The notes below the pieces were generated by a model. That model did no database searches. It was not told the origin of the DNA and saw only the letters and a program-made list of their open reading frames with translations. From an uncultured Treponema sp. (GTDB taxonomy: Bacteria > Spirochaetota > Spirochaetia > Treponematales > Treponemataceae), in the NCBI GenBank assembly GCA_946611835.1, contig CAMOEE010000037.1, forward strand, positions 1 through 15,126: a DNA stretch of 15,126 bases, given 5' to 3'. Within the stretch, counting starts at the first letter, position 1. Each line of letters opens with the position of its first letter. The position numbers were made by a program, and so were the translations under genes. Shown here one piece after another: positions 5,931 through 13,415 of this stretch.

Positions 5931-5972
5931 GCGAATACTTGAAATTAATATTAAAATATTTTAAGAATTCGC
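5931..5972. repeat. Widely spaced inverted repeat upstream of the pump promoter
   Basis: GCGAATACTT (5931-5940) and AAGAATTCGC (5963-5972) match at 9 of 10 paired positions, with an AT-rich 22-bp spacer. The right arm ends directly at the -35 box of the pump promoter. It lies between the divergent arsR and pump genes and could be a second regulator site. Confidence 0.45.
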
Positions 5973-6001
5973 TTGACACTTTATGAAAGTGTTTGTATAT
6001 T
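5973..6001 (+). promoter_or_regulatory. Pump promoter with ArsR-type operator
   Basis: The consensus -35 box TTGACA (5973-5978), a 17-bp spacer and TATATT (5996-6001) form a strong promoter. A perfect dyad ACACTTT-ATG-AAAGTGT (5976-5992) fills nearly the whole spacer, so a bound dimer would block RNA polymerase. The neighbouring ArsR protein is the obvious candidate. Confidence 0.8.
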
Positions 6002-6035
6002 TGGTTTATCAGTTTAATTACTTAAACCAATATAC
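5995..6035 (+). promoter_or_regulatory. Inverted repeat over the -10 box and start of the pump leader
   Basis: TTGGTTTA (6001-6008) and TAAACCAA (6023-6030) are perfect complements. GTATA (5995-5999) and TATAC (6031-6035) extend the pairing past a one-base bulge. An alternative inner pairing is GTTTAA / TTAAAC (6012-6017 and 6022-6027). It covers the -10 box and expected transcription start, so it could be an operator or a leader hairpin. Confidence 0.5.
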
Positions 6036-6070
6036 ACGATTCTTCATTGAATTGCAAGAGGAGATGTTAC

Positions 6071-8947
6071 ATGATTAGGAAGATGCTTAAATGCTCATGG
6101 CTCGTAATTGTCCTGAGCCTTGCAATCACTGCATTTTTCGGCTGGCAGCTTCGCAAAATCTCTATTGAGAACACTGTGCGAATGTACATGCCGCAAAATT
6201 CTGAGTCTTACCAGCGCATGCTCAAGGCAGAGGAAGACTACGGAAGCATGATGGTGCTGGGAATCTCGCTGGAGACAAGCGGGGAGACTATCCTTACACC
6301 TGACTATATTCAGATAGTTCAGAAAATCACCGACCAGATTGGTGATGTCGAGTATGTAGAGAGCATCGACTCTCTTGCCAACATGGATTTTATCGTTGGC
6401 GAGGACGGAAGCCTCAAGGCATCAAGCATTTTGGGTGAGGATTACAGCGGAAGCCCGGAAGATATCGCCGGCATCAGGCAGCGCCTCATCGACTGGCAGG
6501 AAATGTACAACCGCGTTCTCATCACTGATGATGGCCGGGCAACACAGATGATGATTACCCTGGAACCGAAGAACGAAAAGGGCGAGATGCTCAACTCTAC
6601 CAACCAGATGTATGCCCTGCACAAGATTCAGGATATCTGCGAGAAGGAGCTTGAGGGGTCTGACCTTGAGGTCCGCTATTTCGGCGACCCTGTTTTGAGC
6701 GACAACGGTTACAATTTCATGGTTCGTGACCTCCTTATCCTCATTCCTTTCGTTGCCCTCGTAGTCCTTCTTTCTTTGTATTTCTCATTCCACACATGGG
6801 GCGGAACTCTTCTTCCATTGATTACGGTCCTTATGTCTACGGTATGGTCTGTTGGCCTTATGTGTATGTTCAAGGTAACGTTCACAATCATCGGAAGCGT
6901 AATTCCGGTCTGTCTCGTAGCTTGTGGTTCTGCATACGGTATTCATGTTCTCACGCACTATTACATCGGTCTTGATAAAATCGAGGGTGAGATCACTAAA
7001 GAAAAACATATCGGCGCAATTGAGTTCGGTCTCAAGGATGTATGGGTTGCTGTAGTCCTTGCTGGTGTCACAACCGTCGCAGGCTTTATCTCTAACATCA
7101 CAAGCCCGATTATGCCGCTCAAATCATTCTCTGTATTTGCGGCCGCCGGTGTCGTATTCTCTCTTCTCCTCTCAATGACTTTTATCCCGGCTATGCTTTA
7201 TGTCACTCCGCTCAGCCGTGTCGCTAAGAGAAAGGAGAATAAGGGCGGAATCTCTGAAAAAATCAGAAAGCGCCTTGAGCGGGAGCTTGTCCGTCGTGGC
7301 GGTAAGACTTCTGAGGAAGCAACGGGTTCTACCCTCTATGCGGTCTATCACTTCTTCTCTGGAACGAAACCAAGGCTCATCATTTCCACAGCCATTGTTC
7401 TTATAGCAGGTTTGGTCGGATTCAAGATGCTCGTCGTTGACACAGCCCTGGTAAACTACTTCCCCAAGGACTCGAAATTCCGTCAGGACATCGCTTATGT
7501 TGACGAGTATCTTGCAGGCTCTAACACCCTCTATCTTCTTGTAAGCGGTGAGGAAAAGGATGCCAGTGAGACTGCTGCAGAGGCTGTCTCTGACACAGCT
7601 GCTGATTCAATCGCAAGTGATTTTGACTTTAGTACTACAGAGGCTTCTGCTGATTCAATCGCATCCGACTTTGATTTCAGCTCAAGTGATTCTTCTGCTG
7701 ATTCTGTGGCATCTGACTTTGATTTCGGGGAAGCTTCAGGAACTGCTGGGGATGACTTCGGTTTTGGAGACGCTGCAAATGCTGACGGCTCTGCTTCAGA
7801 CGAGGCTCCAAAACAGTATTACATGCTCACAAATCCTGAAATCCTCAAGGCTGTTGACGGAATGCAGGAGTATCTTCTTGCCCGCCACGAGGGAATCGGA
7901 AAAATGGTATCTTTCACCACATTCCTCAAACGAATGAATCAGGTTATGAACGCTCCTGTGGATGACGAGACTCTTAATTCAAAATTGACTGTCCAGGAGA
8001 TGCTTGAGTACCTCCACAAGGCTTATATCTCTGCTGGCGGTGACAAGGCAAAAGTTGATGATGTCATCGAGGAACTTGAAAAGCAGCTCAACTTCAACGG
8101 CTCAGCTTACTACGAGATTCCTTATGATGTTTCAAAATATCCTGTCGCAAGCCGTGAGGAGCTCGGGGATTTGATTACCCAGTATCTCTACCTTCTTTCA
8201 AGCGATCAGATTCAGCGTTTTGCCAACAACATGACTATGCCTACAGCAATCCGAACACAGGTTCAGCTTCGCACCCACTCAACTGACGAGACTGCCGCAA
8301 TCATCAAGGATGCTCAGGTTTATGCCGCAAAACACTTCCCGAAAGGATACAAGCTTGAGGCAACCGGTAACGGTGAGATGGAATATACAATGACAAAGAT
8401 GGTCGTTGACAGCCAGAGCGTAAGTATCGCTCTCTCTCTGGCAATGGTCTTCCTTATCATCTCCATTTCATTCAAGTCGCCGCTGGCAGGTATTATCGGC
8501 GCTATCCCCCTTGCGATCACGATTCTGCTTAACTTCATGGTTATGGGCTATTTCGGAATCGCACTTGACCTTTGTACCAGCATTATCGCTTCGGTTGCAA
8601 TCGGTGTCGGTATCGATTACACGATTCACTTCATGGAGACCTACAGGGCACAGCGCGCTCTTACGGATGTCCTTGAGGTCGTAACAAAGAACACATTCAA
8701 GACAAGCGGAAAGGGTATCCTTACCAACGCAATCGCCGTGGGACTCGGTTTCTGTGTTCTTCTGTTCAGCCGCTTCATTATCCTTCGCTACATCGGTGCC
8801 CTTGTTGCTGTGGTAATGTTCACAAGCTCTACGCTTGCAATGACAGTAATTCCAGGCCTTTTGAACGCCTTTGACCCTAAATTCATGTGGCCAAAAGAAG
8901 AAAAAGAACTCTACGCTAAGAGAATGGCAGAAGAGAAGAAAAACTAA
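6071..8947 (+). CDS. MMPL/RND-superfamily inner-membrane transporter
   Basis: This encodes 958 residues with the duplicated RND plan: one membrane helix at about 10-26, a periplasmic domain to about 219, five helices (about 220-400), a cytoplasmic linker, a helix at about 434-456, a second periplasmic domain to about 780, then five more helices. The second half has the typical GVGIDYTIHFMETYR (845-859), with D849 as the likely proton-relay residue. The first half has ACGSAYGIHVLTHYY with no matching acidic residue, so the halves are not equivalent. ATG 6071 follows AAGAGGAG with good spacing. Residues 511-573 hold an acidic repeat made by a 48-bp tandem duplication. The family exports or imports lipids and other hydrophobic molecules using the proton gradient. 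With the next gene it forms an operon facing arsR, and it probably works with both LolA-like proteins and the barrel. Confidence 0.9.
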   Translation: MIRKMLKCSWLVIVLSLAITAFFGWQLRKISIENTVRMYMPQNSESYQRMLKAEEDYGSMMVLGISLETSGETILTPDYIQIVQKITDQIGDVEYVESIDSLANMDFIVGEDGSLKASSILGEDYSGSPEDIAGIRQRLIDWQEMYNRVLITDDGRATQMMITLEPKNEKGEMLNSTNQMYALHKIQDICEKELEGSDLEVRYFGDPVLSDNGYNFMVRDLLILIPFVALVVLLSLYFSFHTWGGTLLPLITVLMSTVWSVGLMCMFKVTFTIIGSVIPVCLVACGSAYGIHVLTHYYIGLDKIEGEITKEKHIGAIEFGLKDVWVAVVLAGVTTVAGFISNITSPIMPLKSFSVFAAAGVVFSLLLSMTFIPAMLYVTPLSRVAKRKENKGGISEKIRKRLERELVRRGGKTSEEATGSTLYAVYHFFSGTKPRLIISTAIVLIAGLVGFKMLVVDTALVNYFPKDSKFRQDIAYVDEYLAGSNTLYLLVSGEEKDASETAAEAVSDTAADSIASDFDFSTTEASADSIASDFDFSSSDSSADSVASDFDFGEASGTAGDDFGFGDAANADGSASDEAPKQYYMLTNPEILKAVDGMQEYLLARHEGIGKMVSFTTFLKRMNQVMNAPVDDETLNSKLTVQEMLEYLHKAYISAGGDKAKVDDVIEELEKQLNFNGSAYYEIPYDVSKYPVASREELGDLITQYLYLLSSDQIQRFANNMTMPTAIRTQVQLRTHSTDETAAIIKDAQVYAAKHFPKGYKLEATGNGEMEYTMTKMVVDSQSVSIALSLAMVFLIISISFKSPLAGIIGAIPLAITILLNFMVMGYFGIALDLCTSIIASVAIGVGIDYTIHFMETYRAQRALTDVLEVVTKNTFKTSGKGILTNAIAVGLGFCVLLFSRFIILRYIGALVAVVMFTSSTLAMTVIPGLLNAFDPKFMWPKEEKELYAKRMAEEKKN
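7601..7780 (+). repeat. In-frame 48-bp tandem repeat in the pump gene
   Basis: Three 48-bp units (7601-7648, 7649-7696, 7697-7744) and a degenerate fourth begin GCTGATTC or similar. They encode ADSIASDFDFSTTEAS, ADSIASDFDFSSSDSS, ADSVASDFDFGEASGT and then AGDDFGFGDAANA. Synonymous and replacement differences show the units are not brand new. They lie early in the second periplasmic domain and give a flexible acidic Phe-containing segment. Confidence 0.93.
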
Positions 8948-9014
8948 ATAACCGAAAGCCAGTTAATTGGTTTAATATTTTGAACGGATAAAACAAATAC
9001 TAGGAGGTATTTCT

Positions 9015-9806
9015 ATGAAACTTACAAAAAAACTTACAGCTGTTGCAGTCGCTCTTCTTGTCGGGGCATCTGCTTTCGCAATTGATGGAACTGAGGTTAT
9101 GACTAAGGTTTATGACCGCCAGAAACCTGACTTCTCAAAGGCTGCCGTTCAGGTTGTTCTTTCAAAGGACGGAAAGGTTGAGGAAACCCGAAATGTAGGC
9201 GAATTGGGCCGCTGCAAGAACGGTCTTTCTGATGTATATATGATTTTCTTGACACCAGCTTCTGTAAAAGATACCCGCTTCCTTGCAAAAGAGAATGAGG
9301 GAAAGGATGATGACAAATGGATTTATCTTCCTACACTCAAAAACTTCCGCCGTGTAGCTGCATCTGATGGCTCAAAATCATTCGTCGGAACAGATTTCAG
9401 CTACGATGATATGAGCACACGCAAGGTCGAGGATGACACGCACGAGCTTTTGAAAGAGAGCGAGGACAAGGGCAACTTCAAGGATCTTTATGTCGTTAAA
9501 TCAACCCCAAAAGACCCGAAATCAAGCCAGTATTCTTACAGAATCTCATGGGTTACAAAAGATGCCTGGATCCCGACCTACATCGAGATGTATGACAAAA
9601 AAGGCAAGCTCCTCAAAGTCAATGAGATTAAGGCTCTCAAAAAAGTACCGGGAACTAACAACCGTGTTTACAATGTCCCTATGGAGAATGTCATGACAAA
9701 TGTTCAGACAAAACATGCGACATCAATGAAGATGGTAAACATCACTGTTGACCAGCCCTTGCCAGACAGAACATTCACAACTGACTACTTGCTGAATGGT
9801 AAATAA
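9015..9806 (+). CDS. LolA-like periplasmic carrier, copy 2
   Basis: This encodes 263 residues with a signal peptide ending SAFA before I23 and no lipobox. The family block KWIYLPTLKNFRRV (101-114) and SFVGTDFSYDDM (122-133) aligns with that of the copy at 4593-5411, so the two are paralogues. Outside this block they differ considerably, which points to an old duplication and distinct roles. AGGAGG lies 8 nt before the ATG, and the gene starts 67 bp after the pump gene with no terminator between, so the two are co-transcribed. It probably accepts or delivers the hydrophobic substrate at the pump, while copy 1 is paired with the outer-membrane barrel. Which step each serves is inference. Confidence 0.87.
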   Translation: MKLTKKLTAVAVALLVGASAFAIDGTEVMTKVYDRQKPDFSKAAVQVVLSKDGKVEETRNVGELGRCKNGLSDVYMIFLTPASVKDTRFLAKENEGKDDDKWIYLPTLKNFRRVAASDGSKSFVGTDFSYDDMSTRKVEDDTHELLKESEDKGNFKDLYVVKSTPKDPKSSQYSYRISWVTKDAWIPTYIEMYDKKGKLLKVNEIKALKKVPGTNNRVYNVPMENVMTNVQTKHATSMKMVNITVDQPLPDRTFTTDYLLNGK

Positions 9807-9836
9807 CAAATTTCAAACAGAAATAGTTTGATAAAA

Positions 9837-9950
9837 CAAAAAAGGTGGTCTCCCGTCGGGAACCTGCCATAAAACTCGCGGTGAACAAGTTCAAGCGAGT
9901 TTGACGCACAAATGTGCTAAGCAGAACCCCGACTACGACCACCTTTTTTG
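9837..9950 (+). ncRNA. Candidate structured small RNA, class unknown
   Basis: A perfect 14-bp terminal stem closes the element: CAAAAAAGGTGGTC (9837-9850) pairs with GACCACCTTTTTTG (9937-9950). Inside are GTCGGG / CCCGAC (9855-9860 with 9928-9933), CTGC / GCAG (9864-9867 with 9921-9924), a hairpin AAACTCGC / GCGAGTTT (9872-9879 with 9895-9902) and a small hairpin GCAC / GTGC (9906-9909 with 9914-9917). This gives a stacked stem with small internal loops leading to a two-hairpin junction. The 3' end has a U6 tract, as for an intrinsic terminator. Being nearly symmetric, it could be transcribed from either strand; plus is chosen to match its neighbours. It may be a free RNA, a leader element or just a branched terminator for the pump operon. 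It lacks the conserved SRP RNA loop sequence and I cannot fit it to 6S RNA or a known riboswitch. Confidence 0.62.
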
Positions 9951-9984
9951 CATTTTCGGGCTTTGTGTTTGAATTTTGCGATTT

Positions 9985-10013
9985 TTGCATAGATGGGGTC
10001 TTTGTGTTATACT
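9985..10013 (+). promoter_or_regulatory. Promoter of the HAD gene
   Basis: TTGCAT (9985-9990), a 17-bp spacer and TATACT (10008-10013) lie directly before the HAD phosphatase. A transcript would be expected to start around 10020, which is the A of the start codon. The lack of a Shine-Dalgarno sequence there fits a leaderless message. Confidence 0.55.
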
Positions 10014-10019
10014 TTCCTT

Positions 10020-10688
10020 ATGAAAAAAATAAAGGCCGTTCTTTTTGATATGGACGGGGTGCTTCTTGATACTGAGTCGGTCTGCGAGATTTGCTGGGCC
10101 AGGGCGGCTGACGAAATTGGCCTTAAAAATATTCACGAAATTTTCATGCAGTGCGTCGGTCGTAACCGTGCCGACACAACTCGTCTTCTTACGAATTACC
10201 TTCCTTCGGAAAAGGCTGCTTTCGATTTCCGGGAGAGGGCAGGCGAGCTCTTTGATGTCGTCTGGCATGAGCAGGGGCTTAAAAAAATGCCATTTGTCTC
10301 TGAATGCCTTGAATCCCTGAAAAAGGCTGGATTCCGTCTGGCCGTGGCAAGCTCCACCAGGGCGATAAAAGTTCATCCCCAGCTAAAAGAAGCCGGAATC
10401 TTCGACTACTTTGAGACAATCACGACCGGTGACATGGTAAATCACTCTAAGCCGGATCCAGAGATATATTTAAAGTCAGCTTCTTCACTGAATCTTCTCC
10501 CCCAGGAATGCGTGGCAATCGAGGACAGCCCAAACGGAGTTCGCTCGGCTTTTTCTGCCGGTATAAAATGCATCATGGTCCCGGATTTGATTCAGGCAGA
10601 CGAAGAGATGAGAGAAAAGGCCTGGAAAATCCTCAAGGACCTTAACGAGGCTTCAAACTTCCTGATTTCGGGGGAGTGTCGTGATTAA
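10020..10688 (+). CDS. HAD-family phosphatase, beta-phosphoglucomutase/phosphoglycolate phosphatase-like
   Basis: This 222-residue cytoplasmic protein contains all HAD motifs: FDMDGVLLDTES with D10 nucleophile and D12 acid/base, ASST (S111/S112), K144 in HSKPDPEIYL, and EDSPNG with E168-D169. A helical cap occupies about residues 15-90, as in subfamily I enzymes acting on phosphosugars or phosphoglycolate. The substrate cannot be fixed from sequence. ATG 10020 is preferred over the in-frame ATG at 9993 because homologous proteins begin at K-x-x-x-V-x-F-D and because a promoter -10 box lies in between. No ribosome site is visible. The stop overlaps the next gene's GTG by 8 bp, so the two are translationally linked. 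Confidence 0.9.
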   Translation: MKKIKAVLFDMDGVLLDTESVCEICWARAADEIGLKNIHEIFMQCVGRNRADTTRLLTNYLPSEKAAFDFRERAGELFDVVWHEQGLKKMPFVSECLESLKKAGFRLAVASSTRAIKVHPQLKEAGIFDYFETITTGDMVNHSKPDPEIYLKSASSLNLLPQECVAIEDSPNGVRSAFSAGIKCIMVPDLIQADEEMREKAWKILKDLNEASNFLISGECRD

Positions 10689-12975
10689 AAAAACGGCTTC
10701 CTTCTTAAAAATCTTTCTGACATCTCTTACTTCCCTCTTATTGTTTTCCTGTGGCTCTTCAATGGAAATAGTCCCGCAAAGTGTCGTTCGTCTTGCTGAC
10801 GATGTGACTCCTCAAATGCTTGAGCCTTCCTTCTGGATTTCCAGGTCGAAAAATCCTTTTGAAATCAGGATGAGCCGGGAAGAGATTGCAGCCTGGAACC
10901 GTGAGAACAGGAAAATCTCTCTTTCCGGATCTGATTTTTATATAGTCTCAGACCTCAGAAAATTCGATTCCGTGATTTCTGCCGGCGAAATAAGAAACGC
11001 CCTAATCCGCTACAAGGGCAAAATCAAATGGTACAAAAAAGTCAGCACTAAAAATGGGGAGACCAGCAGGGAACTTACAAGCAGGGACTGGAAGGAAATC
11101 TTTGATGCCATGAACTACTCTAAACTCGGCACTTACGCCTATTTTGCGGGCGGCGAGCTTGATTTTGACGAGTACGAGAATGATTTCCCGGTTAGAAAGG
11201 CAATCTGTGTACGCCGTACGGACATGAGGCTCGTTCCTGACAATACTTTCTACACCGACGATGAAGATTACTGGTATGATGACATAGCCCAGAACTCCGG
11301 GATTCAGATGAACGAGCCGGTACTTGTTTTCTGGGAGAGCCGTGACGGAGAATGGCTTTTCGTAAAATCGATTTACTGCACCGGCTGGGTCAGAAAGAAC
11401 GATTTCGCCTTCTGCACCGACAAAGAATTCGAGCGCTATTTTGACTATGCCGAAAAAGACCCGCTCACTTTCATAACGATTACGGAAGACCGTTACAAGC
11501 TTCCTGCTGAGTATGCTCTTGCCTGCGATGACGAGGATTTTAAGGAAATCCCGGAGCTTTTCATGGGAACATATCTTTTTACGGTAGACTGGAATCAGTA
11601 TTTGTTCGAGAACGCCTTTGCAGAACGAAAGCCATATTCAAGTTTTATAGTCGAAATTCCTTACAGAAAAAAAGACGGAAGCCTTGGAATCTCTTATGCT
11701 TCTCTTCCTTCCGGTAAGGCTACGCTCGGTCTTTTGGATTACACGACCGCAAATGTAATCAATCTTGCATTCAAGCCTCTTGGGGTCAGATACGGCTGGG
11801 GGGGAATGGCTGATTCCCGTGACTGCTCGGAGTACCTCAAAGACATTTTCCGCTGTTTCGGTTTCGATTTCGGGCGCAACAGCCGCAGCCAGCTTGCCAT
11901 GGCAGGGAAAACTTTGAGCCTTGAAAAAAAATCCCCTTCATCAAAAAAATCGGTGCTCTCATCCCTTGAGGCCGGAACTGTCATGGGCTTTCCGGGGCAT
12001 GTCTTTATGTATCTCGGAAGGGTCGGCGGAAAAAATTATGTAATCAGTGCGCTTGGTGCTTATTATAAGGATGATGATGAATACGATGACATTCTGAACC
12101 TTACGAAAATCAGCGCAAATTCAGTGAGCATCAATACCATCGAAGAATACCGCAAGAACGGAAAAGACTGGCTTGAGATGCTTACGAAGGTAAAAAAACT
12201 CCTGCCTGACGGAAGCTGGGAAGAGGAGAGGGTCACATTGAATCCAGACTGGAAATATGCCTCTTTCTCAAAAATCAATTCCGGCTCTTCCCTTCTTTAC
12301 AGGGCAAAACAAAATCGAAAGAACATCGTCGTTGCCGTGAATGCAGGGCACGGAACCAGGGGCGGCTTCCTCAAAAAAACATTCTCCCACCCCGACAAGT
12401 CTCCGAAAGTTACAGACGGAACGACCGCTTCTGGTGCTGTCGAGTCAATAGCCGTTAGCGACGGAATGAGCTTCGTTGACGGAAGGACTGAAGCCGAGGT
12501 AACTTTGCGTACGGCCCGTCTTTTAAAGAATCTTCTTCTAAAAAAAGGCTTTGATGTCCTTATGATTCGGGATGATACGGATACCCAGCTTGATAATGTC
12601 GCCCGGACTGTAATCTCCAACAACTGCGCAAATATCCATGTCACAATTCACTATGACCTGGACAGGCAGAATGAGGACAAAGGCTGCTTCTACTGCTCAA
12701 TCCCTGAGGAAATAAAATATCTTCCGACTGTAAAAAAACACTGGAAGGAAAGCGAGAGGCTGGGTGACTGCCTTGTTCAGGCCCTGGAGGCGAAAGAACT
12801 TAAAATCTATGGTGACGGAAAACTTGATACTGACCTGACTCAGACAAGCTACAGCACGATTCCGACTGTCGATATAGAGCTTGGAAACCAGCATACGGAC
12901 ACAAAAACAGCGGCTTTGCGGAAAAGGGCTGAGGCTCTTGCAGAAGGAATTGAAAATTTCCTTAAATCTATGTAG
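10681..12975 (+). CDS. Lipoprotein with NlpC/P60 peptidase and N-acetylmuramoyl-L-alanine amidase domains
   Basis: This encodes 764 residues with a lipobox LLFSC at C24. Residues about 45-340 resemble the stabilising and SH3b segments that precede NlpC/P60 domains (VLVFWESRDGEWLFVKS, then CTGWVRKNDFAF). The NlpC/P60 domain (about 355-480) has C382 in RDCSEY and H440 in FPGHVFMYLG; the usual third polar residue position reads S456 in VISALG. The C-terminal Amidase_3 domain (about 550-764) has zinc ligands H557 (NAGHG), E604 (RTEAEV) and H657 (IHYD) and catalytic E733 (DIELGN). It is thus predicted to cut both the peptide stem and the sugar-peptide amide bond of peptidoglycan from a membrane anchor. 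The GTG start at 10681, behind GGGGGAG, overlaps the HAD gene. Combining both hydrolases in one lipoprotein is unusual. Confidence 0.88.
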   Translation: MIKKTASFLKIFLTSLTSLLLFSCGSSMEIVPQSVVRLADDVTPQMLEPSFWISRSKNPFEIRMSREEIAAWNRENRKISLSGSDFYIVSDLRKFDSVISAGEIRNALIRYKGKIKWYKKVSTKNGETSRELTSRDWKEIFDAMNYSKLGTYAYFAGGELDFDEYENDFPVRKAICVRRTDMRLVPDNTFYTDDEDYWYDDIAQNSGIQMNEPVLVFWESRDGEWLFVKSIYCTGWVRKNDFAFCTDKEFERYFDYAEKDPLTFITITEDRYKLPAEYALACDDEDFKEIPELFMGTYLFTVDWNQYLFENAFAERKPYSSFIVEIPYRKKDGSLGISYASLPSGKATLGLLDYTTANVINLAFKPLGVRYGWGGMADSRDCSEYLKDIFRCFGFDFGRNSRSQLAMAGKTLSLEKKSPSSKKSVLSSLEAGTVMGFPGHVFMYLGRVGGKNYVISALGAYYKDDDEYDDILNLTKISANSVSINTIEEYRKNGKDWLEMLTKVKKLLPDGSWEEERVTLNPDWKYASFSKINSGSSLLYRAKQNRKNIVVAVNAGHGTRGGFLKKTFSHPDKSPKVTDGTTASGAVESIAVSDGMSFVDGRTEAEVTLRTARLLKNLLLKKGFDVLMIRDDTDTQLDNVARTVISNNCANIHVTIHYDLDRQNEDKGCFYCSIPEEIKYLPTVKKHWKESERLGDCLVQALEAKELKIYGDGKLDTDLTQTSYSTIPTVDIELGNQHTDTKTAALRKRAEALAEGIENFLKSM

Positions 12976-13004
12976 GATATTTAAAATACTAAACGGAGTT
13001 TTTT

Positions 13005-13415
13005 ATGGCAAAGACATCTATCGCATGCATCGCTTTTGACGGAGAAAAAGTATTGATAGCTCACCGAAATCCCACAGGCCAGATGGGCGGCCGCTGGGAA
13101 TTTCCCGGTGGCAAGGTTGAGGATGGCGAGAGTGACGAGATTGCTATTGTCCGTGAATTTGAAGAAGAATTCGGAGTAAAGGTCACTGTAGGTGAGAAAA
13201 TCGCCGAGACCTTTTTTATGCACAACGGCCAGCAGGTTGCCCTTCATGCTTATGCGATTACTCTTCCTCATGACGGAATCGCACAGAAGTATGTCCTTAC
13301 CGAGCACACAGAGTACAAGTGGGCTATGCCTGCCGAAATTCCTACCCTGAGTTTCGTTGACTCTGACATGCTCATTTATCCAGATGTAGTGAAGTGGATT
13401 GCAAGCAAAAAATGA
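13005..13415 (+). CDS. Nudix hydrolase, MutT-like
   Basis: This 136-residue cytoplasmic protein has a perfect Nudix box from G36 to V58 (G-x5-E-x7-REFEEEFGV), preceded by GGRWEFPGGK, the form typical of MutT-type (8-oxo-dGTP) hydrolases. The C-terminal TEHTEYKWAMPAEIPTLSF resembles the substrate-discriminating tail of MutT. It probably removes oxidised nucleotides, though other nucleoside diphosphate derivatives are possible. GGAG precedes the ATG by about 9 nt. It follows the amidase gene by 29 bp, and its TGA overlaps the ATG of the next gene, so it lies within the same transcript. Confidence 0.9.
   Translation: MAKTSIACIAFDGEKVLIAHRNPTGQMGGRWEFPGGKVEDGESDEIAIVREFEEEFGVKVTVGEKIAETFFMHNGQQVALHAYAITLPHDGIAQKYVLTEHTEYKWAMPAEIPTLSFVDSDMLIYPDVVKWIASKK

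Noticed and set aside
6047..6070. TTG start upstream of the transporter
   Set aside because: The AAGAGGAG ribosome site lies within this extension and is correctly spaced for the ATG at 6071.
7601..7780. CRISPR-like array
   Set aside because: The units are contiguous, in frame and encode protein; there are no spacers.
9837..9950. Identification of the structured element as SRP RNA, 6S RNA or a known riboswitch
   Set aside because: The conserved SRP loop sequence is missing, 6S RNA is longer with a large central bubble, and no riboswitch consensus I know fits the loops.
9993..10019. Upstream ATG for the HAD protein
   Set aside because: It would put the promoter -10 box inside the coding region and add nine residues not seen in HAD proteins, which normally begin just before the DxD motif.
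12297..12644. 115-codon antisense frame within the amidase gene
   Set aside because: It overlaps the amidase catalytic motifs on the other strand and shows no known features or ribosome site.
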